NCBI RefSeq assembly: GCF_900115345.1
Contig: NZ_FOWC01000030.1
Coordinates: 1-40,980 of the forward strand
Source of the DNA: Amycolatopsis rubida
Lineage (GTDB): Bacteria; Actinomycetota; Actinomycetes; Mycobacteriales; Pseudonocardiaceae
Direction of reading: 5' to 3'
DNA: 40,980 nt
Within the stretch, counting starts at the first letter, position 1; each line of letters begins with the position of its first letter. The position numbers and the translations under genes were made by a program. This document shows, piece after piece, positions 15,747-23,429 of this stretch. Below the pieces are notes generated by a model that was given only the letters and a program-made list of their open reading frames with translations, searched no databases and had not been told where the DNA came from.

Positions 15747-16787
15747 GTGCGTACGAAGGTGATCCGGCTGGCCGCCGCGGTGGCCGCCTGCGGTTTGGTG
15801 CTCGGTGCGTGCGGGTCCACTAAGGACAAACCGGCGGCAGCGGCCAGCGGCGGCGGCACCGGCAAGGTCGGGGCGACGCTGCCCCTGCTTACCTCGCCGT
15901 TCTGGCAGGCCTACAACAAATACGTGCCGCAGATGGCGAAGGAACAGGGCCTCGACGCGCTGCCCACGGTGAACGCCGACAGCGACCCGGCCAAGCTCAT
16001 CACAGACATCGGCACCCTGCTCAGCCAGGGCGTGAAGGGTCTCGTCGTCACGCCGCTCGACTCGGCCGCGATCGTCGCCGGGCTGAAGCAGGCCGAGAAC
16101 AAGGGCGTCCCGGTGGTCGCGGTGGACGTCGCTCCGGAGAGCGGCAAAGTCGCGATGGTGGTGCGCGCGGACAACAAGGCGTACGGAACCAAGGCGTGCG
16201 AGGAAATCGGCAAGCGCGTGAAGAGCGGCAAGGTCGTGCAGGTGATGGGCGACCTCGCCTCGGTCAACGGCCGCGACCGGTCGGCGGCGTTCCGCGAGTG
16301 CATGAAGCAGAAGTACCCGGACGTCAAGGTCCTTGAGGTCGCTGCCGAATGGAAGGCGGACAAGGCTTCGTCCGGTTTGGACAGTCTGCTGACCGCGAAC
16401 CCGGACATCAAGGGCGTGTACATGCAGGCTGGCGGCGTCTACCTCGCGCCGACCGAGCAGGCGCTCAAGCGCAAGAACCTGTTCTTCCCGGTCGGCGACC
16501 CGAAGCACGTGGTGCTGGTGAGCAACGACGGTATCCCGCAGGAGCTCACCGCGATCCGCAACGGCGAACTGGACGCGACCGTCTCGCAGCCTGCCGACGC
16601 CTACGCCAAGTACGGCATGTATTGGCTCAAGAAGGCGATGGCGGGGGAGACGTTCAAGCCCGGACCGACCGACCACGACTCCACGATCGTCGAGATCAGC
16701 CCCGGCATCCTGGAAGACCAGCTGCCCGCGCCGGTCGTGACCAAGGACAACGTGGACGACAAAGCGTTGTGGGGTAACAACCTGTGA
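15747..16787 (+). CDS. Sugar ABC transporter substrate-binding lipoprotein (RbsB-like)
   Basis: A 346-residue lipoprotein. A short basic and hydrophobic signal ends in LGAC, so C22 would be lipidated and the protein anchored outside the membrane. The remainder is a type-1 periplasmic-binding fold of the ribose/galactose family: KVGATLPLLTSPFWQAYNKY opens lobe 1, and VNGRDRSAAFRECM lies in the hinge region. Its GTG start follows a strong AAGGAGG site. The ATPase overlaps its stop by 4 nt. The surrounding pathway makes L-fucose, or a fucose-containing sugar, the likely ligand (inference). Confidence 0.92.
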   Translation: MRTKVIRLAAAVAACGLVLGACGSTKDKPAAAASGGGTGKVGATLPLLTSPFWQAYNKYVPQMAKEQGLDALPTVNADSDPAKLITDIGTLLSQGVKGLVVTPLDSAAIVAGLKQAENKGVPVVAVDVAPESGKVAMVVRADNKAYGTKACEEIGKRVKSGKVVQVMGDLASVNGRDRSAAFRECMKQKYPDVKVLEVAAEWKADKASSGLDSLLTANPDIKGVYMQAGGVYLAPTEQALKRKNLFFPVGDPKHVVLVSNDGIPQELTAIRNGELDATVSQPADAYAKYGMYWLKKAMAGETFKPGPTDHDSTIVEISPGILEDQLPAPVVTKDNVDDKALWGNNL

Positions 16788-18286
16788 GCGCGCCGGTAGT
16801 GCAGGCGGACGGCGTCGGGAAGCGGTACGGGCCCACCGTGGCGCTGCACGACGTCAGTCTCACCGTGCGGCCCGGCGAGTCGCACGCACTCGTCGGCCGC
16901 AACGGGGCGGGCAAGTCCACGCTGGTGTCCATCCTCACTGGACTGTCCGAAACGGACACCGGCAGTGTTTCCTTCGGCGGCGTACCGGCCCCTTCCTTGT
17001 CCAAACAGGACGATTGGAAGGCACGCGTGGCATGCGTGTACCAGCACGCGATGGTGGTACCGCAGCTGACCGTCGCGGAGAATCTGTTCCTGAACCGGCA
17101 GGCCCGGGGCGGATTCGCGATCGGCTGGAAGAAGCTGCGCCGCCAAGCGCGGGAACTGCTGGACTCGTGGGACGTCCGGGTCGAGGTGGACACTCCGGCC
17201 GGCGATCTGTCCGTTGAGGACCGTCAGTTCGTCGAGATCGCTCGCGCATTGAGTTACGGCGCCCGGTTCATTGTGCTGGACGAACCGACGGCGCAGCTGG
17301 ACAGCCAGGCCATCGAGCGGCTTTTCGAGCGCATGCGGCAGATGCAGGAGAACGGCGTCACCTTCCTGTTCATCTCGCACCATCTGCACGAGGTTTACGA
17401 GGTGTGCCAAGCGGTTACCGTCCTGCGCGATGCCCGCCACGTGCTCACCGCACCCGTCGAAGAGGTCAGCCGCGCGGCGCTGGTCGACGCGATGACAGGG
17501 GAGCAGGGCGGCCTAGCGGTCCGGGACGCAGCGACTCGCGACCCGCTCGCGGTAGACGCCGAAGAGGTGCTCGCCGTCGACGACTTGTCCGGCGACGGCT
17601 TCCACGACGTCTCCCTGCGAATCCATCGCGGCGAGGTCGTCGGTCTCGCCGGCAGCAACGCGAGCGGCAAGCACCAGGTAGCCGAGACAGTCTACGGCCT
17701 GCGCAGGCCCACCTCGGGAACCGTGGCCGTGAACGGAAAACGCCTGCCACCCGGTGACATTCCCGCCGCCCTGCGCGCGGGCATCGGCTGTGTGCCGCGG
17801 GATCGCCACCACGAGGGTCTGGTACTGGAACACTCCATTATGGACAATGCGACCCTGTCGGTGCTTGATCGGATGGGCCGCGGCGGCCTGGCGTCCCCGA
17901 AGATCCGCCGCGAACGCGGATCGCGTGCCCTGACCGACTACGACATCGTGGCGGCCGGCCCGGATCAGCCGGTCTCGGATCTGTCCGGCGGGAACCAGCA
18001 GAAAGTCGTGCTCGCCAGGGCTCTGGAGAGCGATCCGCGCGTGGTGGTGCTGATCAACCCCACCGCGGGTGTGGATGTGAAGTCGAAGGAGGCCCTGCTC
18101 GCGGTCGTGGACCGGGTGCGGGCCGAGGGGAAGGCGGTGCTGCTCGTGAGCGACGAGCTGGACGACCTGCGCCTGGCCGACCGGGTGCTGGTGCTGCGCG
18201 CCGGGGAGGTGGCCGCCGTTCGCCAGGCCGGCTGGTCCGACGGGGACCTGGTGGCGGATATCGAAGGAGTCGGGCTCCATGACTGA
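16784..18286 (+). CDS. Sugar ABC transporter ATPase, two-domain RbsA type with degenerate motifs
   Basis: A 500-residue tandem ATPase. Domain 1 has Walker A GRNGAGKST and Walker B VLDEPTAQLD, but its signature reads LSVEDRQFVEIARAL instead of LSxGQ. Domain 2 has an atypical P-loop (GSNASGKHQ) and a canonical signature LSGGNQQKVVLARAL, while its Walker B reads VVLINPTAGVD, with Ile-Asn in place of Asp-Glu. Each composite site therefore lacks some element, and only the site using domain 1 Walker A/B and domain 2 signature looks fully catalytic. Asymmetry is common in carbohydrate uptake transporters of the CUT2 class. The gene overlaps both neighbours (4 and 8 nt). Confidence 0.93.
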   Translation: MSAPVVQADGVGKRYGPTVALHDVSLTVRPGESHALVGRNGAGKSTLVSILTGLSETDTGSVSFGGVPAPSLSKQDDWKARVACVYQHAMVVPQLTVAENLFLNRQARGGFAIGWKKLRRQARELLDSWDVRVEVDTPAGDLSVEDRQFVEIARALSYGARFIVLDEPTAQLDSQAIERLFERMRQMQENGVTFLFISHHLHEVYEVCQAVTVLRDARHVLTAPVEEVSRAALVDAMTGEQGGLAVRDAATRDPLAVDAEEVLAVDDLSGDGFHDVSLRIHRGEVVGLAGSNASGKHQVAETVYGLRRPTSGTVAVNGKRLPPGDIPAALRAGIGCVPRDRHHEGLVLEHSIMDNATLSVLDRMGRGGLASPKIRRERGSRALTDYDIVAAGPDQPVSDLSGGNQQKVVLARALESDPRVVVLINPTAGVDVKSKEALLAVVDRVRAEGKAVLLVSDELDDLRLADRVLVLRAGEVAAVRQAGWSDGDLVADIEGVGLHD

Positions 18287-19295
18287 CCTGATGAGCGACC
18301 CGCGGACGGCGCTGCCCGCGGCGCGGCCGAAGCGCCGGAAGTCGGCGTGGCTGCGCGAACTGGCGCTGTTGCCCGCGCTCGTGGTGGTGTTCGTGATCGG
18401 CGGGTTGATCAGCGACACGTTCTTCACCTTCGGCAACATCATCAGCATCCTTTCCGCGGCGGCGGCGTTGTCGCTGGTCGTGCTGGGCGAATCGCTGGTG
18501 CTGCTGACCGGCAAGTTCGACCTGTCGCTGGAATCCACGATGGGCATCGCCCCCGCGATCGGCGCGATGCTGGTCATCCCGGCCGCGTCTTCCGGCTTCG
18601 GCACGGAATGGCCGTCGGTGCTCGGCCTGGTGGCGATCCCCGTGGTGGGCGCCTTGATCGGTTTCGTGAACGGCTTCCTGATCGTGAAGCTGAAGCTGAA
18701 CGCGTTCATCGTGACGCTGGCGATGCTGACGGTCCTGCGCGGAACCCAGATCGGCACGACGAACGGCAAGACGCTGTTCGACCAGCTGGACGCGTTCACC
18801 GCGTTGGCGACCACGACCTTCGCCGGCTTGCCGATGTCGGTCTGGCTCGCAGCGGCCCTGTTCGTGCTCTTCGGGCTGGGCCTGCGCTACCACCGAGCCG
18901 GCCGCTCCCTGTACGCGATCGGCGGCAACCGCGAAGCGGCGCGGGCCGCGGGCATCCGGGTGGACCGGATCTCATGGGCGGTCTTCGTGGTAGCCGGAGT
19001 ACTGGCCGCGATCGGCGGCCTGGCATACACGGGCTACGTCGGCGCCCTCGGCGCTGACCAGGGCGACGGATTGATCCTCCAGGTCTTCGCCGCGGCGGTG
19101 ATCGGCGGCGTTTCACTGGACGGCGGCCGCGGCACGCTGGTCGGGGCGCTGACCGGGGTGCTGTTGCTGCAGTCGGTGGACAGCCTGCTGCGCATCGCCC
19201 AGGTACCGGCGGAATGGCTCAAGGCGATTTACGGCGGGATCATTTTGATCGCGTTGATCATCAGCCGGTATGCCGGCGGAAAGCCCCAGACCTGA
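18279..19295 (+). CDS. Sugar ABC transporter permease (RbsC-like)
   Basis: A 338-residue membrane protein with about 8-10 hydrophobic segments in the BPD_transp_2 fold. The N-terminus is basic and cytoplasmic. LTGKFDLSLESTMG is the conserved loop after TM3, and GGNREAARAAGIRVDRI is the coupling region contacting the ATPase. The start ATG lies inside the ATPase gene (8-nt overlap), so binding protein, ATPase and permease are translated as a coupled set. The stop at 19293-19295 is followed by 1.1 kb without convincing genes. Confidence 0.93.
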   Translation: MTDLMSDPRTALPAARPKRRKSAWLRELALLPALVVVFVIGGLISDTFFTFGNIISILSAAAALSLVVLGESLVLLTGKFDLSLESTMGIAPAIGAMLVIPAASSGFGTEWPSVLGLVAIPVVGALIGFVNGFLIVKLKLNAFIVTLAMLTVLRGTQIGTTNGKTLFDQLDAFTALATTTFAGLPMSVWLAAALFVLFGLGLRYHRAGRSLYAIGGNREAARAAGIRVDRISWAVFVVAGVLAAIGGLAYTGYVGALGADQGDGLILQVFAAAVIGGVSLDGGRGTLVGALTGVLLLQSVDSLLRIAQVPAEWLKAIYGGIILIALIISRYAGGKPQT

Positions 19296-19640
19296 TCGGC
19301 GGAGGTTCGGTGATCATCCGACCTTCTGGATGCGTGGGCTCGGCGGGCGAGCGATTGGCTGGCGCGGTGGCCGGCTGGCTGGGTGGCCCAGGTGGCTCGC
19401 TCGGCCGGGGTGGCTGGGGTGGCTCGCTCGGCTTGCTCGGCTGGGGTGGCTCGGCTGGTCGGAGTGGCTCAGTTCGTCGTGGTGGCTTGCTCGGCTTGGT
19501 CGGTGGGGGCGGTTCGGTTGGCTCGGTCGGCCGTGGTGGCTCAGTTGGCCGGGGTGGCTGGGTCGGCCTGGACGACCGGGGTGCCTCGGGCGGTCCGGTC
19601 GGCTCGACGGCCGATGCGGCGGATGACTCGGCGGGGAGGT

Positions 19641-19661
19641 CGGTGAAGGGTCCCTTCACCG
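19641..19661. repeat. 21-nt perfect palindrome of the GTGAAGGG family
   Basis: CGGTGAAGGG, a single T, then CCCTTCACCG form a perfect hairpin with 10-bp arms. It shares its core with the sdaA terminator at 1506-1556 and with the array at 20075-20373, and may terminate the permease transcript. Confidence 0.8.
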
Positions 19662-19802
19662 GTTCGGAGTCTCTCGGGTTGCCCCGCACCGGCCACGCCG
19701 TCGTCTCCACCTCGGTTGTCTCTCGCGAGTACGCTGCCGTGTCCTTTTCGGCTGCCTCTCGCGGGCGTGCGGGCGTCTCCGCTTCGGCTGTTACTCGCGG
19801 CT

Positions 19803-19946
19803 GCGCCGCTGTCTCTCCCGCTGATGTTGCCTATGGCTGCGCCGCTGCCTCTCCCGCTGATGTTGCCTATGACTGCACCGCTGCCTCTTCCGCTGATGTC
19901 GCTCGTGGCTGTGCCGCTGTCTCTGCCAGCATGGTTGCCGCTGGCC
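19803..19946. repeat. Four tandem 36-bp repeats
   Basis: Units start at 19803, 19839, 19875 and 19911. The first two are nearly identical (GCGCCGCTG...CTGATGTTGCCTATG), and the third and fourth diverge. No accepted gene covers them. A partial fifth unit follows. Confidence 0.85.
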
Positions 19947-20074
19947 GTGCCGCCACCTTTGGCTGTGCGGTTGCGTCCGGCGGTTGTGCCGCCGTCTCGA
20001 CTTCCGCCGCGCCGTCTTTCTCCGCTGCTTCTGGCGCTGTGAAAGAAACCTCCGCAGCATCAGCGCCGGAGTTG

Positions 20075-20373
20075 ATGAAGGGCCCCTTCATGCAGCCCGT
20101 CGGCGAACGCGTGCCCGCCGCTTCGACCGCGCCTGCGCGATGGGTCCCTTCGCCATTCCCGGTTCGGAGTTTGCCGGTCTCCGCCCGGTCCGCTGCGCGA
20201 AAGTCCCTCTCGCTCCAGCCAGGCGTGCGCGATGGGTCCCGTCGCTTCGACCGTCATGGCGTGAAGGGTCCCGTCGCTCCTACGGTGCGGGCACGAAAGT
20301 CCCCCTCGCGCCAACCGAACAAAAGCGAAGGGTCCCTTCACTCGCACCAGCAAGGAATGAAGGGACCCGTCAC
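20075..20373. repeat. Array of 17-nt palindromes, six of them spaced at exactly 32 bp
   Basis: Eight 17-nt elements start at 20075, 20137, 20197, 20229, 20261, 20293, 20325 and 20357. The consensus is RYGAAGGGTCCCKTCRC, for example GCGAAGGGTCCCTTCAC at 20325. The last six are exactly 32 bp apart, with five unrelated 15-nt spacers between them; the first two gaps are 62 and 60 bp, near twice that period. Each element is a perfect or near-perfect inverted repeat. The array ends 34 nt before the stop of the fucose regulator, pointing into its 3' end. No cas gene is present, and repeat and spacer are too short for CRISPR. Confidence 0.88.
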
Positions 20374-20407
20374 TGCAACAGACCGCCCAGAAGCCGTCGT
20401 CGTTCGG

Positions 20408-21124
20408 TCAGGAGGCAGCGGGTTCGGCCTCATCGCCGGGCGTGTCGTCTTCGACCAGGGTGCTGCGCAGCCATTGCTCCACTCCGGCGACGTGCACCGT
20501 CGCCCACGAGCGGGCCAGTTCTGGTTCCCGCGCGGCGATCGCGTCGTAGATCGCGGCGTGCTGTTCGCGGGTTCGGGCTACCGCGCCTTCCTGGGTGAGG
20601 CCGCGCCAGATCCGGGCTCGCGCCGTCGGGCCGGAGAGGCTTTCGAGCAGGGAGCACAGCACCGGATTGCCCGAGCCGTCGGCGATTTTGCGGTGGAACT
20701 GCAAGTCGTTGGCCACGAGCGCCTCGACGGTCGGGGATTCCTCCAGCTCGCCGAGCAGCGCGCCGAGTTCGGCAACGTCCTCGTCGCGCATGTGCAGCGC
20801 CGCCATCGCGGTGGCCGCGGGCTCCAGAATCCGCCGCACAGCAAGGAAATCGAGCACGGTGTCGTCGCGGTGAAAGTCGACGACGAAGGTCATCGCGTCG
20901 AGCAGCAGGTTCGGTTCCAGGCTGGTGACGTACGTGCCGTCGCCCTGGCGCACGTCCAGCACCCGGATCAGGCACAGCGCCTTCACCGCTTCCCGCAGCG
21001 AACTGCGGGAAAGCCCCAGCCGCTGCGCGAGCTCGGCCTCCTTGGGGAGCCGGTCGCCGGGGGCCAGCTCGCCCGAAATGATCATGTCCTTGATCTTGTC
21101 GATCGCGACATCGGTGACGGGCAT
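20408..21124 (-). CDS. GntR/FCD-family regulator of the fucose cluster
   Basis: A 238-residue regulator. The winged helix (GDRLPKEAELAQRLGLSRSS, then LREAVKALCLIRVLDVRQG) is followed by an FCD ligand domain with FLAVRRILEPAATAMAAL and a C-terminal helix bundle containing EQHAAIYDAI. It lies inside the fucose cluster and is divergent from the mutarotase gene. A site resembling the operator before the FAH-type gene lies 21 nt from its ATG, so it probably represses both units and itself. Its ligand is likely a pathway acid such as fuconate or 2-keto-3-deoxy-fuconate (inference from the family). The 3' end faces the palindrome array. Confidence 0.9.
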   Translation of the reverse strand: MPVTDVAIDKIKDMIISGELAPGDRLPKEAELAQRLGLSRSSLREAVKALCLIRVLDVRQGDGTYVTSLEPNLLLDAMTFVVDFHRDDTVLDFLAVRRILEPAATAMAALHMRDEDVAELGALLGELEESPTVEALVANDLQFHRKIADGSGNPVLCSLLESLSGPTARARIWRGLTQEGAVARTREQHAAIYDAIAAREPELARSWATVHVAGVEQWLRSTLVEDDTPGDEAEPAAS

Positions 21125-21144
21125 CGGGACCGCCCTCCCTGCAG

Positions 21145-21159
21145 AGACCTCGGATGTTT
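21145..21159. promoter_or_regulatory. Second GntR operator candidate (regulator/mutarotase promoter)
   Basis: AGACCTCGGATGTTT matches 12 of 15 positions of the perfect palindrome at 12748-12762, with the CTCGGATGT-type core kept. It lies between the divergent GntR gene and the mutarotase operon, where one bound regulator could control both. Confidence 0.55.
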
Positions 21160-21198
21160 ACCCCCTACAGCGTGCCACGACTCCCGTCAGGAGGAACG

Positions 21199-21531
21199 AT
21201 GACCCACGGCCCGGCGCCGCAAACGGTCGCATTGCGCACCCGGCTCAAGCCCGGAATGGAGAAAACCTACGAGGAGGTGCACGCGGTGATCCCGCAGGAT
21301 CTGGATGGCGCACTGCGCCGCGCCGGCGTGCGATCGTGGCGGATCTGGCGCGACGGGCTCGACCTGTTCCACTTCGTCGAGGTGGACGATTTCGAGCGAA
21401 TGCGCGCGAAACTCGTCGGCGACCCGGCCGACATCGCATGGCAGAAGCGGATCAACGAACTGCTCGACCTCGACCATTCCGACGTCGCGCACGGCCTCGG
21501 GCTGGTGTGGCAACTCCCGGCGGAGGCGTGA
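21199..21531 (+). CDS. L-rhamnose/L-fucose mutarotase family protein
   Basis: A 110-residue protein of the DUF718/RhaM family of dimeric alpha/beta barrels that interconvert alpha and beta anomers of deoxy-sugars. TVALRTRLKPGMEKTYEEVH and SWRIWRDGLDLFHFVEVDDF are the characteristic strands and the histidine-bearing segment. In the Xanthomonas L-fucose pathway a protein of this family provides the beta-anomer for the dehydrogenase. The ATG at 21199 follows a perfect GGAGGAA site. It starts the second fucose unit, and the AKR gene begins 2 nt after its stop. Confidence 0.9.
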   Translation: MTHGPAPQTVALRTRLKPGMEKTYEEVHAVIPQDLDGALRRAGVRSWRIWRDGLDLFHFVEVDDFERMRAKLVGDPADIAWQKRINELLDLDHSDVAHGLGLVWQLPAEA

Positions 21532-21533
21532 CC

Positions 21534-22502
21534 GTGGACCTTCCTCCGCTGGGACTCGGCGGCGCGCAACTCGGCAACCTCTATCACGCGGTGCCGGACG
21601 AAACCGCCGCGGCGAGCGTGCGGCGGGCGTGGGACGAGGGGATCCGCTATTACGACACCGCGCCGCATTACGGGCTCGGGCTGTCCGAACGCAGGCTCGG
21701 GGCCGCGCTGGCGGCGTATCCGCGCGCCGAGTACGTCCTGTCCACGAAAGTCGGCCGGGTCCTGGAACCGCGTGCGGTGGCCCCCGGGGAACGCGACGAC
21801 CAGGGCTTCGACGTTCCGGGGACTTACCGGCGCCGCTGGGATTTCAGCCGCGACGGGGTGTTGCGTTCGCTGGAATCGAGCCTGGACCGGCTGGGTCTCG
21901 ACCGCATCGATCTCGTGTACGTGCACGATCCGGACGATCATTTCGAGGAAGCGGTTTCGAGCGCGTTTCCGGCGTTGCTGGAGCTGCGGGAGCAGGGCGT
22001 CGTGGGGGCAATCGGGGCCGGGATGAACCAGGCTCCGATGCTGGCGGAGTTCGTGCGCCGGTTCGATCTTGACCACGTCCTGATGGCCGGTCGCTACACC
22101 TTGCTGAACCAGCCGGCGTTGGACGAGTTGTTGCCGCTGTGCGTCGAACGCGGCGTCGGCGTCGTGGCTGGCGGGGTGTTCAACGGTGGAATTCTCGCCA
22201 CTGAACAACCCGGCGCTATTTATGATTACGCGGCCGCGCCCGCGGATCTCGTTGAGAAAGCGCAGAAGATCGCGGAAATCTGTGCACGGCACGGTGTTTC
22301 GCTGCCAGAGGCCGCGCTCGCGTTGCCGCGCACGCACCCGGCGGTGGTGTCGGTCGTCGTAGGTGCGCACGATGCTGAGCAGGTGTCGCTGAACGTTCGC
22401 CGGGCAGCGGCGAATATCCCGGCCGTACTGTGGGACGACCTCGCCGACGCTGGCCTGCTGCGGTCGGCCGCCCGTCCCGTCGTGTCCGGAGGAATCCAGT
22501 GA
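21534..22502 (+). CDS. Aldo/keto reductase, probable L-fucose (D-threo-aldose) 1-dehydrogenase
   Basis: A 322-residue AKR. YYDTAPHYGLGLSERRLG provides the catalytic Asp and Tyr, STKVGR the Lys, and LVYVHDPDD the His of the tetrad. Members with this N-terminus (PPLGLGGAQLGNLY) oxidise L-fucose or D-threo-aldoses to the lactone with NAD(P)+. The position between a mutarotase and a lactonase fits that first oxidative step. GTG 21534 is chosen because GGAGG lies 7 nt upstream. Its stop overlaps the next start (GTGA). Preference among L-fucose, D-arabinose and L-galactose cannot be read from sequence. Confidence 0.9.
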   Translation: MDLPPLGLGGAQLGNLYHAVPDETAAASVRRAWDEGIRYYDTAPHYGLGLSERRLGAALAAYPRAEYVLSTKVGRVLEPRAVAPGERDDQGFDVPGTYRRRWDFSRDGVLRSLESSLDRLGLDRIDLVYVHDPDDHFEEAVSSAFPALLELREQGVVGAIGAGMNQAPMLAEFVRRFDLDHVLMAGRYTLLNQPALDELLPLCVERGVGVVAGGVFNGGILATEQPGAIYDYAAAPADLVEKAQKIAEICARHGVSLPEAALALPRTHPAVVSVVVGAHDAEQVSLNVRRAAANIPAVLWDDLADAGLLRSAARPVVSGGIQ

Positions 22503-23329
22503 TCGATTCGCACCACCACCTGTGGGATCCCGCGCGTCGCGAGTACCCGTGGATGTCCGGTGACGCGCTGGCCCCGATCCGCCAGCCATATACCGTCGAC
22601 GATCTGCGCGCGGTGACCACTGCGGCGGGTGTGCACGCCACCGTGCTGGTGCAAACCGTGTCGGACGCGGCGGAAACCGAGGAATTCCTTGCCACGGGCG
22701 CGTCCGAGCCAGTGGTGGCCGGCGTCGTCGGCTGGGTCGACCTCGCCGCCCCGGACGTGGCCGACCGGCTCGCCCGGCTGCGCGAACTGGGCCCGCTGGT
22801 CGGCATCCGGCATCAGGTCGAGGACGAACCGGACCCGGATTGGCTGCTGCGTCCGGAAATCCTGCGCGGCCTGACCGCGGTCGGCACCGCGGGCCTGGCC
22901 TACGACCTGCTGGTGGCACCGGCGCAGCTCGCCGCGGCCCGGCAGGTCGCCGAGCGCTTGCCGGACCTGCGGCTGATCCTCGACCACGCCGCGAAACCTG
23001 GCATCGCGGCAGGCGAATGGCAGCCGTGGGCGGACGGCGTGGCCTCGCTGGCCGCGCACGCCAACGTGCACTGCAAGCTTTCCGGCTTGGTGACGGAAGC
23101 CGACTGGCGCGAATGGCAGGTGGGCCATCTGCGCCGCTACGCAGACCACGTTTTCGAGTCGTTCGGCGCGAACCGGGTCATGTTCGGCTCCGACTGGCCA
23201 GTGTGCGAACTGGCGGCAGCGTACGAAGTCGTACTGGACGCGGCGGTGTCGCTGACCGGTGTGCTGAGCGATCCGGAACGGCTTGACGTCTTCAAGCACA
23301 CGGCGGCACGCGTTTACGAGTTGAGCTGA
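22499..23329 (+). CDS. Amidohydrolase-type L-fucono-lactonase
   Basis: A 276-residue member of the amidohydrolase-2 family. The metal-binding HxH is H5-H6-H7 (IDSHHHLWDP), and the C-terminal Asp is in MFGSDWPVCELAA. Family members in fucose clusters open L-fucono-1,5-lactone to L-fuconate. GTG 22499 overlaps the AKR stop by 4 nt and has GGAGGAA upstream. It is the last gene of the mutarotase-dehydrogenase-lactonase unit; a short hairpin follows at 23406. Together with the upstream operon this completes the route from L-fucose to pyruvate and lactate. Confidence 0.92.
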   Translation: MIDSHHHLWDPARREYPWMSGDALAPIRQPYTVDDLRAVTTAAGVHATVLVQTVSDAAETEEFLATGASEPVVAGVVGWVDLAAPDVADRLARLRELGPLVGIRHQVEDEPDPDWLLRPEILRGLTAVGTAGLAYDLLVAPAQLAAARQVAERLPDLRLILDHAAKPGIAAGEWQPWADGVASLAAHANVHCKLSGLVTEADWREWQVGHLRRYADHVFESFGANRVMFGSDWPVCELAAAYEVVLDAAVSLTGVLSDPERLDVFKHTAARVYELS

Positions 23330-23405
23330 AGATGCGGCGGGTAACTCCAGAGTGCCGTGCGAAACCGAGCCTGTCGACCTATTCGGCGGCCGGTGGCGGC
23401 CTTCC

Positions 23406-23429
23406 AGCCGTTCGAGTGACGAAACGGCT
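23406..23429. terminator. Hairpin between convergent lactonase and shbA genes
   Basis: AGCCGTTCG (23406-23414) pairs with CGAAACGGCT (23420-23429) with one bulged base and a 5-nt loop. It sits at the junction of two convergent genes and touches the shbA stop codon, so it probably serves both directions. Confidence 0.6.

Larger units (their letters stand above)
19296..20407. other. 1.1-kb low-complexity region without a convincing gene
   Basis: This stretch separates the permease from the fucose regulator. From 19360 to 19600 it is G-rich, with many GGTGGCT and GCTCGGC units. From 19690 to 20045 it is CTG/CCG-rich with 36-bp repeats. From 20075 it holds an array of 17-nt palindromes. Open frames cross it on both strands (Gly/Trp-rich on plus, Pro-Thr-Glu-rich on minus), but they have no ribosome sites, no domain and repeat-like composition, so I do not call them genes. 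Confidence 0.7.

Noticed and set aside
14847..16676. 609-residue minus-strand frame opposite the SDR and binding-protein genes
   Set aside because: It is antisense to two well-supported genes and shows no domain.
19261..19710. 149-residue Pro/Thr/Glu-rich minus-strand frame
   Set aside because: It is repeat-derived and overlaps the permease 3' end. Its VKGPFT segment is simply the GTGAAGGG palindrome translated.
20075..20373. CRISPR array
   Set aside because: Repeats are 17 nt and degenerate, spacers are 15 nt, and no cas gene or leader is present. The regularity is real, but CRISPR repeats and spacers are normally nearly twice as long.
19214..21202. 662-residue plus-strand frame across the low-complexity region
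   Set aside because: It crosses the permease end, the repeats and the antisense of the GntR gene, has no ribosome site and looks compositional.
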